Shown here piece after piece: positions 17,795-27,650 of a stretch of DNA of 64,000 bases (positions are counted from its first letter, which is position 1; every line of letters begins with the position of its first letter). Source of the stretch: Flavobacterium sp. KMS (lineage in GTDB: Bacteria; Bacteroidota; Bacteroidia; Flavobacteriales; Flavobacteriaceae); assembly GCF_000813005.1 (NCBI RefSeq), contig NZ_JSYP01000014.1, positions 153,206 through 217,205 of the forward strand. Direction: 5' to 3'. Made by a program: the position numbers and the translations under genes. Below the pieces are notes generated by a model, which was not told where the DNA came from, ran no database searches, and saw only the letters and a list, made by a program, of their open reading frames with translations.

Positions 17795-18371
17795 GCAAAA
17801 ATTAGAAAAATATACTTTAATACTGGCTTCAGGTTCACCTAGACGTCAGCAATTTTTTAAAGACCTGGATCTAGATTTCGAAATTAGATTAAAGGATGTA
17901 GAAGAAATCTTTCCTCCAGAATTAAAAGGAAGCGAAATTACCGATTATCTGGCTGAACTTAAAGCAGCAGCTTTTGACGGTCAATTAAAACCAAACGAAA
18001 TCCTGATTACAAGTGATACAATTGTTTGGCATAATGACAAAGCTTTGGGTAAGCCAAAAGATGAAGAAGATGCATTTAATATATTAAAATCATTATCGAA
18101 TACAACTCATGATGTAATTACTTCTGTTTGTTTTAGGACCAATGAAAAATCGGTTGTTATAAACGAAACTACAAAGGTTACCTTTACAGTATTGAGCGAT
18201 GAAGCCATTTTATATTATCTCAAAAATTACAAACCATACGATAAAGCTGGTGCATATGGCATTCAGGAATGGATTGGTTTTGTAGGAGTTGCAAAAGTGG
18301 AAGGGTCTTACTCCAATGTTATGGGACTTCCTACACATAGAGTTTATGAATATTTAAGTACATTAGATTAA
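17787..18371 (+). CDS. maf: Maf-family nucleotide pyrophosphatase
   Basis: 194 residues, standard length. The N-terminal LILASGSPRRQQFF, central ITSDTIVW and late YDKAGAYGIQEW motifs are the Maf/HAM1-like signature; the Asp in SDT is the usual catalytic base. These enzymes hydrolyse non-canonical or modified nucleoside triphosphates (dTTP/UTP-type in many members) and act as a house-cleaning function. It overlaps the preceding prenyltransferase gene by 8 bases and is followed after 12 bases by an MscS-like gene. Confidence 0.93.
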   Translation: MLKQKLEKYTLILASGSPRRQQFFKDLDLDFEIRLKDVEEIFPPELKGSEITDYLAELKAAAFDGQLKPNEILITSDTIVWHNDKALGKPKDEEDAFNILKSLSNTTHDVITSVCFRTNEKSVVINETTKVTFTVLSDEAILYYLKNYKPYDKAGAYGIQEWIGFVGVAKVEGSYSNVMGLPTHRVYEYLSTLD

Positions 18372-18383
18372 AAATATACAATT

Positions 18384-18917
18384 ATGACTACTTTTTTTAC
18401 CGATTACGCCAAAGAAATATTTGCAACAGGAATCCTTATTGTAATAACGGCTGCGGTAAGAGTTACTATTACCCAACTGGTACGCCGATATGCTAAAAAA
18501 GAGCATTTCTTAGAGCATAGAACCAATTTGATAATCAAATACATCCATTTACTAACCAATATCTTGTTTGTAATAGGTTTATTTGTGGTTTGGGGTGTTC
18601 AAACCGATGATATTTTCCTTACCGTATCTTCTATAGCAACCGTTATTGGTGTGGCAATGTTTGCACAATGGTCTATATTAAGTAATATAACTTCAGGAAT
18701 TATTTTGTTTTTCTCCTTTCCGTTTAAAATAGGAGATTCAATAAAAATTCATGATAAAGATTTCCCTATCGAAGCCGAAATCGAAGATATAAATGCATTT
18801 CACGTAAGTTTAAAAACCAAAGAAGGGGAAAAAATAATCTATCCTAATAATTTGCTTCTGCAAAAAGGAATCTCAATTATACCAGCTCATTTTGAAGATA
18901 AAGAGTTTTTTGATTAA
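18384..18917 (+). CDS. Small MscS-like mechanosensitive channel protein
   Basis: 177 residues. Two N-terminal hydrophobic helices (about 8-28 and 50-70) lead into the pore-lining helix (TVIGVAMFAQWSILSNITSG, near 86-105) and a beta domain of MscS type (FSFPFKIGDSIKIHDKDFPI). It is shorter than E. coli MscS (286 residues) and lacks most of the C-terminal cage. It should sit in the inner membrane and open on osmotic downshock. It is the last gene of the run beginning with the DUF2520 gene. Confidence 0.85.
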   Translation: MTTFFTDYAKEIFATGILIVITAAVRVTITQLVRRYAKKEHFLEHRTNLIIKYIHLLTNILFVIGLFVVWGVQTDDIFLTVSSIATVIGVAMFAQWSILSNITSGIILFFSFPFKIGDSIKIHDKDFPIEAEIEDINAFHVSLKTKEGEKIIYPNNLLLQKGISIIPAHFEDKEFFD

Positions 18918-18923
18918 AAAGCT

Positions 18924-19125
18924 AACCATATAAGTTATGTAATCCCATTTAAGCAAAGACTTTTTAAAACTTATATTTACTTAAATAACTTATATGGTTC
19001 AAAAAAAATATTGTTTGCCTAAAAAAAGATAACCATGTAAGTTATATAAGCCCATTTAAGCGAAGACTTTTTAAAACTTATATTTACTTAAATAACTTAT
19101 ATGGTTCAAAAAAAATATTGTTGCT
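18924..19125. repeat. Two tandem hairpin elements, period 107 bases
   Basis: Two near-identical copies (18924-19018 and 19031-19125). Each is bounded by inverted arms (aaccatataagttat / aataacttatatggtt) with a shared interior (cccatttaagc.aagact, acttatatttacttaaat) and followed by 'caaaaaaaatattgtt'. The copies differ at only a few bases. Each could fold into a long hairpin of about 76 bases. They fill most of the 359-base gap before the AI-2E-family gene, and no reading frame of interest crosses them. Confidence 0.88.
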
Positions 19126-19276
19126 TAAACTCCTTAATGTGGTTTTAAATTTTAATGGGAATTTTATAAGCTGAAAATAAAAAACTAAAACGTAAAAAGA
19201 CAAATAAAGCATAACATTTGTTTAACTTAGCTTTTATTAGTGGTAATAAAAGCTTTTTAACCTCAACAAATCAGTT

Positions 19277-20374
19277 ATGGAATCAATTAAATTGCCTTTT
19301 TATGTAAAACTTGTGTGTGTTTTAATAAGTATAATTTGTATTGGTTTTATATTTGTTATTGGTAAAGACATCATAACATCAATACTATTAGCCTTTTTAT
19401 TCTCAGTATTATTACTACCCTTATTTTCATTATTGCATTTAAAGTTACGCTTTCCACATTTTTTAGCATCTATAGTTACAGTTCTTATTTTTGTACTTGT
19501 AATAATAGGGATACTCACATTTATCTCGTATCAGATTAGTGATATTGCCAATGATTTTTCTATAATTAAGAAAAATGCAATTGCCGTTTTTAATGATTTG
19601 CAGAATTTTATAAAAGCAAATTTTAATATCAGCAATGGAGAACAAAAAAAATATATTGAAAACGTTACTTCTGATTCTGTAAAAAATGGAGGAGAAAAAC
19701 TAGGAACAGCATTAGGATCTCTTTCAGATGTTCTTTTGGATTGCACTATAATACCTATTTTTATATTCCTGTTTCTTTTATATAAAAAACACTTTACCCT
19801 TTTCTTGGCTAAATTGTTTAAGAAAGAACATCATACTAAACTAAAAGAGATATTAACTCAGATAAAAGTATCGATAAACAATTATATTGTAGGTCTTATT
19901 ATAGAAATGATTGTAGTGGCTGTATTAACAAGTTTAGGTCTTTATATTATTGGGGTAAAATATTTTGTTTTATTAGGTCTTATTACAGGGATTTTAAACA
20001 TGATTCCGTACATAGGGATTTTTATTGCAGGCGTATTAACCGTTTTAGCATCACTTACAGGAACTCCCGAAATTTCTATAATACTGGGGATTCTTATAGT
20101 AAATATAATTGTTCAGCTAATAGATAATAACGTACTTGTACCATTGATTATAAACACCAAGGTCGAAATAAATGCACTATTCTCTATAATTGGGATAATT
20201 GTCGGTGGCGGAGTTGCAGGCATATCAGGAATGTTTCTGGCAATACCTTTACTGGCTATTCTTAAAATAATTTTTGACAGGATAGAATCTTTAGAACCTT
20301 GGGGATATTTAATAGGGAATGATTTGCCGAAAAAATTTAGCTGGAAAATAAAGAAAACAAAATTAAAAGAATAG
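19277..20374 (+). CDS. AI-2E-family transporter-like membrane protein
   Basis: 365 residues with about eight membrane helices. An N-terminal hydrophobic block (9-75) is followed by a soluble amphipathic stretch (80-150), then the conserved C-terminal helices with LGLITGILNMIPYIGIFIAG and QLIDNNVLVPLI. This is the AI-2E / PerM / YdiK superfamily. Members have been linked to autoinducer-2 export and to sodium/proton exchange, so the substrate is open. It appears monocistronic behind the tandem hairpins. Confidence 0.88.
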   Translation: MESIKLPFYVKLVCVLISIICIGFIFVIGKDIITSILLAFLFSVLLLPLFSLLHLKLRFPHFLASIVTVLIFVLVIIGILTFISYQISDIANDFSIIKKNAIAVFNDLQNFIKANFNISNGEQKKYIENVTSDSVKNGGEKLGTALGSLSDVLLDCTIIPIFIFLFLLYKKHFTLFLAKLFKKEHHTKLKEILTQIKVSINNYIVGLIIEMIVVAVLTSLGLYIIGVKYFVLLGLITGILNMIPYIGIFIAGVLTVLASLTGTPEISIILGILIVNIIVQLIDNNVLVPLIINTKVEINALFSIIGIIVGGGVAGISGMFLAIPLLAILKIIFDRIESLEPWGYLIGNDLPKKFSWKIKKTKLKE

Positions 20375-20423
20375 AATGCCGTTTTATATACTATTTAAAA
20401 TGAATTCATAAAAATTACCTAAC

Positions 20424-22247
20424 TTGATAATAAAACTATTTCAATATAAAACATACCTATTACTCATCATAGTATGTTTTTGCTATACTAGTTCTTTTTC
20501 GCAGGTAAATGAGCCTAAAAAAGATAGTACCGAAATGTATTCTAAGCTTAAATCATATACCAAGAAACATAAGTTCACTAATTTCTTTCATCGGTTTGTT
20601 TTTAGAACTACACGTCCGAAAAAAAATCAGGAAATAATCCAAAAAATAGATACTACCAATTATGATGGAAAAATTATACGCAAAATTACCATTGTAACCC
20701 TAGATCCTTTTGGATATTCTGAGAGTGACTCGACAGTTACACCTAGAAATTGGGGAGAAAGAACCGGAAATAGGCTTCACCTAAAAACAAAACAATTCGC
20801 AATACGTAATTTATTATTATTCAAAAAAAATACGCCTTACGATGCCTACAAAGTACAAGAATCGGAGCGTATCATCCGATCTCAAAAATATATTAATACT
20901 GTAAGTATTTCAGAGCAATTAACCAGCGTACAATCTGATTCGGTAGATGTTACAATTCGAGTTCTGGATTCCTGGAGTTATATTCCTAAGTTTTCTATTT
21001 CTAGTAATCAGATTGGTGTGGGAATAAAAGATAAAAACTTCTTCGGAACAGGTCAGCAATTAGAATATAAATTTACAAACCGTTTTAGTGATGGAAAAAA
21101 TGCCAATGATTTTACCTATACAGTTCCTAATATAAAAAATACCTTTATCAATGCCACTGCAAAATATAATATCGATTTAGATGATAATTATAATAAAAGT
21201 ATTGCGGTTGAGCGTCCATTCTACTCCCCTTTAACAAGATGGGCAGGTGGGGTTTATATTGGTCAGCAATTTAGACGAGATTCCTTGCAAGGACCTGATC
21301 TTAAGTATAGCTTTCAGAATTTTAAATACAATACGCAAGATGCATGGTTAGGAAAAGCATTTCCTATTTTTAAAGAAAAAGAAAGAAAAACCAACTTAAT
21401 TATCTCAGGGCGTATTTTAAATGTAGACTATATAGAATCTCCCGAGCCACAATACGACCCTATTAGCTTTTATTCGGATGAAAAATTATTGCTTACCGGA
21501 ATCGGAATCAACACCCGAGAGTTTGTTAAAGACAATTATATATTTAGAAATGGGGCTACCGAAGATGTCGCCACAGGAAGAATCTTTGGGATAACAGCCG
21601 GATATCAATATAAAAATACATTTTGGCGTCCTTATATAGGCGCTCAGGCATCATTTGGAGATTATCATAAATGGGGATTCTTTAGTGCCGATTTTGAATT
21701 TGGGACTTTCTTTCATCAATCTAAAACATACCAAAGCGCATTTGCTTTTGAAGCCAATTATTTTACAAACCTAGTAAAAATAGGGAACTGGAAACTAAGA
21801 CAGTTTGTAAAACCTGCATTAGTTATTGGTGCTAATCGAGAAAATACTGTCGGTGACCAACTTAATATTAATGGAAATAATGGTCTGCAAGGTTTTAACA
21901 GTCCAATATATGGCACTAGCAAAATGGTATTGTCATTACAAACCCAAACCTATGCGCCACATGCAGTAGTAGGTTTTCGTGTGAATCCCTTTTTTAATTA
22001 TACCGCTGCAGTATTAGGAAGTACTGGCGATGCAATGATGAGAAATAAAGTATATTCTAAAATAACTCTGGGATTACTAATAAGTAATGACTATTTAGTT
22101 TTTAGTTCCTTTCAGTTATCTATTTCTTACTACCCAACAATTCCTTTTGAAGGCGATAATGTTTTTAAAACAAACACATTTGAAACCACCGATTTTGGAT
22201 TACAAAATTTTGAATTAGCTAAACCAAGATTAGTCGAGTATAGATAG
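20424..22247 (+). CDS. Omp85/BamA-TamA-like outer membrane protein
   Basis: 607 residues. I choose the TTG at 20424, because it is the only start that retains the signal peptide (LLLIIVCFCYTSSFSQ); the next Met lies beyond it. A POTRA-like segment follows (about 75-190: GKIIRKITIVTLDPFGYSES, DSVDVTIRVLDSWSYIPKFS), then a beta-barrel of about 400 residues (IGVGIKDKNFFGTGQQLEYKF is a typical Omp85 first strand region) ending FELAKPRLVEYR. With a single POTRA it is too short for BamA itself, so a TamA-like or specialised translocase/porin role is likely. Confidence 0.75.
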   Translation: MIIKLFQYKTYLLLIIVCFCYTSSFSQVNEPKKDSTEMYSKLKSYTKKHKFTNFFHRFVFRTTRPKKNQEIIQKIDTTNYDGKIIRKITIVTLDPFGYSESDSTVTPRNWGERTGNRLHLKTKQFAIRNLLLFKKNTPYDAYKVQESERIIRSQKYINTVSISEQLTSVQSDSVDVTIRVLDSWSYIPKFSISSNQIGVGIKDKNFFGTGQQLEYKFTNRFSDGKNANDFTYTVPNIKNTFINATAKYNIDLDDNYNKSIAVERPFYSPLTRWAGGVYIGQQFRRDSLQGPDLKYSFQNFKYNTQDAWLGKAFPIFKEKERKTNLIISGRILNVDYIESPEPQYDPISFYSDEKLLLTGIGINTREFVKDNYIFRNGATEDVATGRIFGITAGYQYKNTFWRPYIGAQASFGDYHKWGFFSADFEFGTFFHQSKTYQSAFAFEANYFTNLVKIGNWKLRQFVKPALVIGANRENTVGDQLNINGNNGLQGFNSPIYGTSKMVLSLQTQTYAPHAVVGFRVNPFFNYTAAVLGSTGDAMMRNKVYSKITLGLLISNDYLVFSSFQLSISYYPTIPFEGDNVFKTNTFETTDFGLQNFELAKPRLVEYR

Positions 22248-22472
22248 GCACAGAATATTCCCTCATTTTATTTTATTTTTCAGAAAAAAACTAAAAATAA
22301 AAACCAACCTAACACTTTATATATCAGCGTTTTTATTTTTAAATAAATAAATATTGTCTTTTTTTATCATTTTAAAAACTTTTTGTGGCACAACTTTTGG
22401 ATTTCACAAATCAGATATCGAAATAGTCAAACATTTCAATATTGAAATTAAGAATCCAAAACCCCAGAAAAA

Positions 22473-22982
22473 ATGAAAACACTAAAATTAATTACTTTCG
22501 GAATATTACTATTTATTTCAAGTACCATGCATTCTCAAGTTTCGATAAACGTAAACATAGGCTCACCGCCACAATGGGGACCAGTTGGATATGCTGAAAC
22601 AGAATATTATTATTTACCAGACGTTGAGGCTTATTATGACGTTCGTGCCACACAGTTTATTTATTTTGGTGGAGGAAGATGGATTAGATCAACCAGTTTA
22701 CCAAGACAATATAGAAATTATGATTTGTACGGAGGATACAAAGTAGTTTTAAATGATTATCACGGTAGAACTCCGTATGCTTATTTTGACAGACATAGAG
22801 TTCAATATTGCAAAGGGTATCGTGGTAAACCGCAAAGAACATACGGTTATTATAAAAAAGATCGTAATGATTACTACAAAAAAGACAAACACAATCGCCA
22901 TGACAGACATGACCGTGATGACGACCATGATGATGATGATGACCACGGTAGAGGACATGGTCGTGGACACGGAAGACACTAA
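22473..22982 (+). CDS. Secreted protein with His/Asp-rich tail
   Basis: 169 residues: a signal peptide (1-21, FGILLFISSTMHSQ), a compact aromatic-rich region (25-130; many Tyr, as in AETEYYYLPDVEAYYDV and GGGRWIRSTSLP), and a repetitive tail of Arg, His, Asp and Gly (HDRHDRDDDHDDDDDHG, then GHGRGHGRH). The tail could bind divalent metals or act as a flexible cationic/anionic linker; this is inference. I recognise no named family. It has its own terminator, so it is probably monocistronic. Confidence 0.75.
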   Translation: MKTLKLITFGILLFISSTMHSQVSINVNIGSPPQWGPVGYAETEYYYLPDVEAYYDVRATQFIYFGGGRWIRSTSLPRQYRNYDLYGGYKVVLNDYHGRTPYAYFDRHRVQYCKGYRGKPQRTYGYYKKDRNDYYKKDKHNRHDRHDRDDDHDDDDDHGRGHGRGHGRH

Positions 22983-23000
22983 ACAATATTTCGCAATTAA

Positions 23001-23037
23001 AAGAGAGTGCCTGGATATGGCACTCTCTTTTTTTTTA
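23001..23037 (+). terminator. Rho-independent terminator
   Basis: A perfect 12-bp stem (aaagagagtgcc / ggcactctcttt) with a 7-base loop and a T run, starting 19 bases after the His/Asp-rich gene. Confidence 0.85.
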
Positions 23038-23132
23038 ACAAATACTTTAACATCTTTACATGTCATTAACAATTACCAGTTTCTATTATTACTATTTTTG
23101 AAAACAATCTTAAAAAATTAAATAATTCTCAG

Positions 23133-25664
23133 ATGCACCGACTCCTTCTAAAGATTATCCTTTTAGTTCTTATTAGCTTACAAGCTGCTTTTGCCCAAAA
23201 ACCACAAAAACCAAATTCGGTTGAAATTTACAATCAGATAAAAAAAGTAAATTTCTTGGGCTCGGTACTATATATAGCTGCACATCCAGATGATGAAAAC
23301 ACAAGATTAATTTCTTATTTATCTAATGAAGTAAATGCAAGAACTGGCTACTTATCTTTAACCCGAGGCGATGGTGGTCAAAATTTAATAGGACCACAAT
23401 TAAGAGAATTATTAGGAGTAATTAGAACACAAGAACTTATCGAAGCCAGAAAAGTTGATGGTGGCGAACAGTTTTTCTCACGTGCCAATGATTTTGGTTA
23501 CTCAAAAACACCAGATGAAACATTAACTCTTTGGGATAAACAAAAAGTACTTGCCGATATCATATGGACAGTTCGTAAGTTTCAACCCGATGTAATCATT
23601 AATCGTTTTGATCATCGCACACCCGGTACAACACATGGTCATCATACCTCATCGGCAATGTTAAGCGTCGAGAGCTTTGATCTGGCCAATAATCCCAGCA
23701 TATATCCCGAACAATTAAAATATGTAACGCCATGGCAACCTAAGCGCCAATTCTTTAATACTTCTTGGTGGTTTTACGGCAGTCAGGAAAAATTTGAAGC
23801 AGCCAATAAATCTAAATTTACAACATTAGAAACTGGGGTTTATTATCCCGGAATAGGAAAATCTAATCAGGAAATCGCAGCCTTAAGCCGCAGTCGTCAT
23901 CAATCACAAGGATTTGGAGCAACTGGAAGCCGTGGTCAGGATACCGAATATCTGGAACTTATTAACGGAGATACTCCAAAAGACCCGTCTAATATTTTTG
24001 ACGGAATCGATACTACTTGGAACCGTATTAAGGGAGGAAAACCTATTGGAGAATTAATAAATACAATCCTGACACAATACAATTTTAATAATCCATCGGC
24101 AAGCATACCCGATTTGGTAAAAGCCTACACAATGATTCAGTCTTTAAATGAAAATCATTGGAAAGCATTAAAATCTGAAGAAATCAAAAAAATAATAGCA
24201 GCCTGTTCTGGTTTATATCTGGAAGCAGTTGCACAACAGCAAGAAACAACACAAGGAAGCACTGTAAACCTAAAACTAGAAGCTATTAATCGTACTTCGA
24301 TTCCTATGCAATTAGTAAGCATAACAACATTGCCTGACCAAAAAACAACACCTCAAAACATTGATTTAATTAATAATAAAGATCAAAAAATCAATTTAAA
24401 AACTCAATTACCAACTACAATTCCTTACACACAACCGTATTGGTTAGCCGAAAAAGCAACTATAGGAATGTACACCGTTTCTAATCAGGAAAACATAGGT
24501 GTTCCTGATATTATTCGCGATGTAAAAGTTATTTTTAATATTAAGATAAACAATGTTGAAATTCCATTTGAGCGTACCGTAGTTTATAAATATAATGACG
24601 ATGTAAAAGGCGAAATGTATGATTTCTTGGATATTGTTCCCGAAGTTACAACCACAATTCTAGAAAAAGTATTACTATTTAAAGATACTCAGACCAAAAC
24701 AGTTGCTGTAAAAATAAAAGCAGGAAAAGATGGTGTAAGTGGTAATTTACAATTAGAATTACCTAAAAGCTGGATAATTTCTCCAAAACAAATACCATTT
24801 ACCTTAGCCAAAAAAGGAATAGAACAAATTGTTTATTTTGAGGTAACACCACCAGTAAACCCAGAAAACGCAATAGTAAAAAGCGTAGCGATTCTAGGCA
24901 ATAAACGCTACGATAAAGACCAAACCATCATCGATTACAGTCATATCACCAAACAGCAGGTTTTAGCCCCAGCAGAAGCCAAATGCATTCGATTTGACCT
25001 AAAAACAACAGGAGATTCAATTGCCTATATCATGGGCGCAGGCGATGAAGTTCCTAATAGTCTGGCACAAATGGGGTATAAAGTAACCATCTTAAAACCC
25101 GAAGAAATTACACCAACAAGACTAGATAATTTTGATGTCGTAATAACAGGAATCCGTGCCTACAACACCATTCAGGCACTTGCTAATAAACAAGTTGTAT
25201 TATTTGACTTTGTCAAAAACGGAAAAACAATGATAGTACAATACAATACAGCAGGCGATCTTGTAACCGATACTATTGCGCCATATCCTCTAAAAATTTC
25301 CTCAGATAGAGTAACCGAAGAAAACGCCGAAGTTACATTTCTGGCACCAAATCATCCTGTTTTAAGTACACCTAATAAAATTACTTCCAAAGATTTTGAA
25401 GGCTGGAAACAAGAACAAGGGTTGTATTACCCAAGTGAATATGACAAAGCCTTCACTCCTATCCTATCCTCCCATGACAAAGGAGAATCGGCTAAAAAGG
25501 GCGCATTATTAGTCGCCCCATACGGAAAAGGATATTATATTTACACCGGCTTAAGCTTCTTTAGAGAATTACCCGAAGGAGTTCCTGGAGCCTATCGATT
25601 ATTATCAAATATAATCTCATTAAAACAACCAGTACAAATCCCAAATAAAGAAATTAAGAATTAA
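23133..25664 (+). CDS. PIG-L family deacetylase, large secreted form
   Basis: 843 residues. After a signal peptide (1-21), residues 45-330 form the PIG-L/LmbE fold with the zinc-binding AAHPDDE motif (His51, Asp54) and a second His cluster (TTHGHHTSS, near 168). These zinc enzymes remove acetyl groups from N-acetylglucosaminyl substrates. The remaining 500 residues look like beta-sandwich modules followed by a glutamine-amidotransferase-like end region (ITGIRAYNTI, YGKGYYIYTGLSFFRELP), an architecture typical of large Bacteroidota members. It is followed by a small membrane peptide and a sodium:solute symporter, suggesting breakdown and uptake of an amino-sugar compound. Confidence 0.88.
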   Translation: MHRLLLKIILLVLISLQAAFAQKPQKPNSVEIYNQIKKVNFLGSVLYIAAHPDDENTRLISYLSNEVNARTGYLSLTRGDGGQNLIGPQLRELLGVIRTQELIEARKVDGGEQFFSRANDFGYSKTPDETLTLWDKQKVLADIIWTVRKFQPDVIINRFDHRTPGTTHGHHTSSAMLSVESFDLANNPSIYPEQLKYVTPWQPKRQFFNTSWWFYGSQEKFEAANKSKFTTLETGVYYPGIGKSNQEIAALSRSRHQSQGFGATGSRGQDTEYLELINGDTPKDPSNIFDGIDTTWNRIKGGKPIGELINTILTQYNFNNPSASIPDLVKAYTMIQSLNENHWKALKSEEIKKIIAACSGLYLEAVAQQQETTQGSTVNLKLEAINRTSIPMQLVSITTLPDQKTTPQNIDLINNKDQKINLKTQLPTTIPYTQPYWLAEKATIGMYTVSNQENIGVPDIIRDVKVIFNIKINNVEIPFERTVVYKYNDDVKGEMYDFLDIVPEVTTTILEKVLLFKDTQTKTVAVKIKAGKDGVSGNLQLELPKSWIISPKQIPFTLAKKGIEQIVYFEVTPPVNPENAIVKSVAILGNKRYDKDQTIIDYSHITKQQVLAPAEAKCIRFDLKTTGDSIAYIMGAGDEVPNSLAQMGYKVTILKPEEITPTRLDNFDVVITGIRAYNTIQALANKQVVLFDFVKNGKTMIVQYNTAGDLVTDTIAPYPLKISSDRVTEENAEVTFLAPNHPVLSTPNKITSKDFEGWKQEQGLYYPSEYDKAFTPILSSHDKGESAKKGALLVAPYGKGYYIYTGLSFFRELPEGVPGAYRLLSNIISLKQPVQIPNKEIKN

Positions 25665-25674
25665 AAGCTTTAAT

Positions 25675-25782
25675 ATGGCAACGAAAAAAATAAAAACATG
25701 GAAAAAAAGCTACACCTATGTGCTTGTAGCCAACGCCATCTATATTCTGATTTTTTATTTAATAATGCACTTATACTCATAA
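25675..25782 (+). CDS. 35-residue single-helix membrane peptide next to the symporter
   Basis: A short ORF beginning MATKKIKTWKKSYTYVLVAN, then one hydrophobic helix (AIYILIFYLIMHLY). It sits 10 bases after the deacetylase and 3 bases before the symporter, so it is almost certainly translated as part of the operon. A Lys/Trp-rich inner face plus one helix suits an accessory subunit of the symporter. No family name is claimed. Confidence 0.7.
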   Translation: MATKKIKTWKKSYTYVLVANAIYILIFYLIMHLYS

Positions 25783-25785
25783 CAT

Positions 25786-27510
25786 ATGCAACTATTTGAT
25801 TGGATTGTACTCATAGTTACACTTTTATTTATTGTTGGTTACGGCTCTTGGAAAACCAAAGGAAGCAAAAATGTCGAAGATTTTATTCTAGGCAATAACG
25901 AAACTCCTTGGTACACCGTAGGACTTTCGGTAATGGCAACACAAGCAAGCGCCATTACCTTTTTATCAACTCCGGGACAAGCATATCATGACGGAATGGG
26001 TTTTGTGCAATTCTATTTTGGATTACCAATTGCTATGATAGTCATTTGCGTAACCTTTATCCCTTTATACCACAAATTCAAAGTATTTACAGCCTATGAA
26101 TTCTTAGAGAAACGATTCGATTTAAAAACCCGATCACTTGCAGCAATACTATTCTTAGTTCAGCGAGGTTTAGGAACAGGTCTTACCATATATGCGCCAG
26201 CAATTATCCTATCAGCACTTTTAGGCTGGAATCTAACTTTAATGAATGTCATGATCGGATTACTGGTAATTATCTACACCTTCTCAGGCGGTACAAAAGC
26301 AGTAAACGTAACCCAAAAACAGCAAATGTTTGTCATCATGTCGGGAATGTTTATTACCTTCTTCCTGATATTACATTACCTGCCAAACGATATGACATTT
26401 ACCAATGCCATGCATATTGCTGGAGCAAATGATAAGATGAATATCGTAGATTTCTCATTTAACCCAGAAGAAAAATATACTTTTTGGAGCGGAATCACAG
26501 GAGGTTTTTTCCTTGCCCTTGCCTATTTCGGAACCGACCAATCGCAAGTAGGACGGTACTTATCGGGTAAATCGGTAAAAGAAAGCCAAATGGGATTAAT
26601 CATGAACGGACTTTTAAAAGTTCCTATGCAATTCTTTATTTTGTTAACTGGAATAATGGTTTTTGTATTCTTTCAGTTCAATCCAGTTCCTTTAAATTTT
26701 AATCCAAATAACAAAGTCATAATCGAGAAATCGGCGTATAAAGACGAATATCATGCGCTCGAGAAAAAACTCAACGTACTTTCTGAAGATAAAAAAGTAA
26801 TCAATTTATTATACATCGATCAGTTAAATCAGGATTACGACAATCCGATTCTACGCAAAGAACTGGTAACATTATCTAATAAAGAAAGAGATTTGCGTGA
26901 GCGAGCCAAAGAAATCATTATAAAAGCCGACAGTAATAGCGAAACCAACGACAAAGATTATGTATTCTTCCACTTTATCCTGCACTATTTACCAAAAGGA
27001 TTAATAGGGTTGTTATTGGCAGTAATCCTTTCGGCAGCCATGTCATCTACCGCTTCAGGGCTAAATGCATTGGCATCGACAACAGCAATCGACATTTACA
27101 AACGTAATCTTAAAACCGAAAAATCAGACAAGCATTACCTGTATGCAACCAAGTTTTTTACTTTATTCTGGGGGATTATCGCTATCCTTTTTGCTTGTGT
27201 AGGAACCTTATTTGAGAATTTAATACAATTAGTAAATATCATCGGATCCATATTTTACGGAACAGTTTTAGGTATATTCCTGGTTGGTTTTTATATCAAA
27301 CACGTACAGTCTAAAGCCGTTTTTTATAGCGCACTTATTAGCCAGATCACCATATTTATCATCTTTTATTACTCAATTTGGATTTATCCAAGCGGGCAAG
27401 AAAAATTAGGTTATTTATGGCTCAACTTTATCGGAGCAATATTAACCATATTCCTTTCCTTACTAATGCAACTTACAATCTTTAGAAAACAAAAAGCCAT
27501 AGTAGCTTAA
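25786..27510 (+). CDS. Sodium:solute symporter (SSS family)
   Basis: 574 residues, about 13-14 membrane helices. The N-terminal GYGSWKTKGSKNVEDFILGNNETPWYTVG loop (quoted in part: NVEDFILGNN) and GLSVMATQASAITFLSTPGQ are typical of SSS transporters, as are the ALAYFGTDQSQVGRYLSGKS and ILSAAMSSTASGLNALAS segments that carry sodium-site residues. A hydrophilic insert of about 100 residues (near 305-400) interrupts the later helices. It probably imports a product of the deacetylase encoded two genes upstream. Confidence 0.9.
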   Translation: MQLFDWIVLIVTLLFIVGYGSWKTKGSKNVEDFILGNNETPWYTVGLSVMATQASAITFLSTPGQAYHDGMGFVQFYFGLPIAMIVICVTFIPLYHKFKVFTAYEFLEKRFDLKTRSLAAILFLVQRGLGTGLTIYAPAIILSALLGWNLTLMNVMIGLLVIIYTFSGGTKAVNVTQKQQMFVIMSGMFITFFLILHYLPNDMTFTNAMHIAGANDKMNIVDFSFNPEEKYTFWSGITGGFFLALAYFGTDQSQVGRYLSGKSVKESQMGLIMNGLLKVPMQFFILLTGIMVFVFFQFNPVPLNFNPNNKVIIEKSAYKDEYHALEKKLNVLSEDKKVINLLYIDQLNQDYDNPILRKELVTLSNKERDLRERAKEIIIKADSNSETNDKDYVFFHFILHYLPKGLIGLLLAVILSAAMSSTASGLNALASTTAIDIYKRNLKTEKSDKHYLYATKFFTLFWGIIAILFACVGTLFENLIQLVNIIGSIFYGTVLGIFLVGFYIKHVQSKAVFYSALISQITIFIIFYYSIWIYPSGQEKLGYLWLNFIGAILTIFLSLLMQLTIFRKQKAIVA

Positions 27511-27530
27511 CATAAATCACATTTAGTATA

Positions 27531-27569
27531 AAAATGCTGTAAGACTTAGTTTTACAGCATTTTTTTTTT
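27531..27569 (+). terminator. Rho-independent terminator of the PIG-L/symporter operon
   Basis: A perfect 12-bp stem (aaaatgctgtaa / ttacagcatttt) with a 9-base loop followed by a run of T, 20 bases after the symporter stop codon. Confidence 0.87.
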
Positions 27570-27650
27570 GGAGCTATTTCCTGCTGTACACTATATCTTT
27601 TATGGCAAACCCTGCCATAAAAGGATGCCGTTCCCATCAGGGCTAAAACC
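27570..27650 (+). repeat. Dispersed element, copy 2 (inverse of the copy at 11.6 kb)
   Basis: Reads gagctatttcctgctgtaca, ctatatctttt, an inner hairpin (atggcaaaccctgccat), then ggatgccgttcccatcaggg and ctaaaacc. It matches the reverse complement of 11610-11696 and directly follows the symporter terminator. Confidence 0.75.

Noticed and set aside
18924..19125. CRISPR array
   Set aside because: Only two long units with internal inverted symmetry and a 12-base separation; no short repeats with unique spacers and no cas genes.
22684..23121. Overlapping frames antisense to or shifted from the His/Asp-rich gene
   Set aside because: They are generated by the repetitive GAC/CAT codons of the real gene and end in its terminator.
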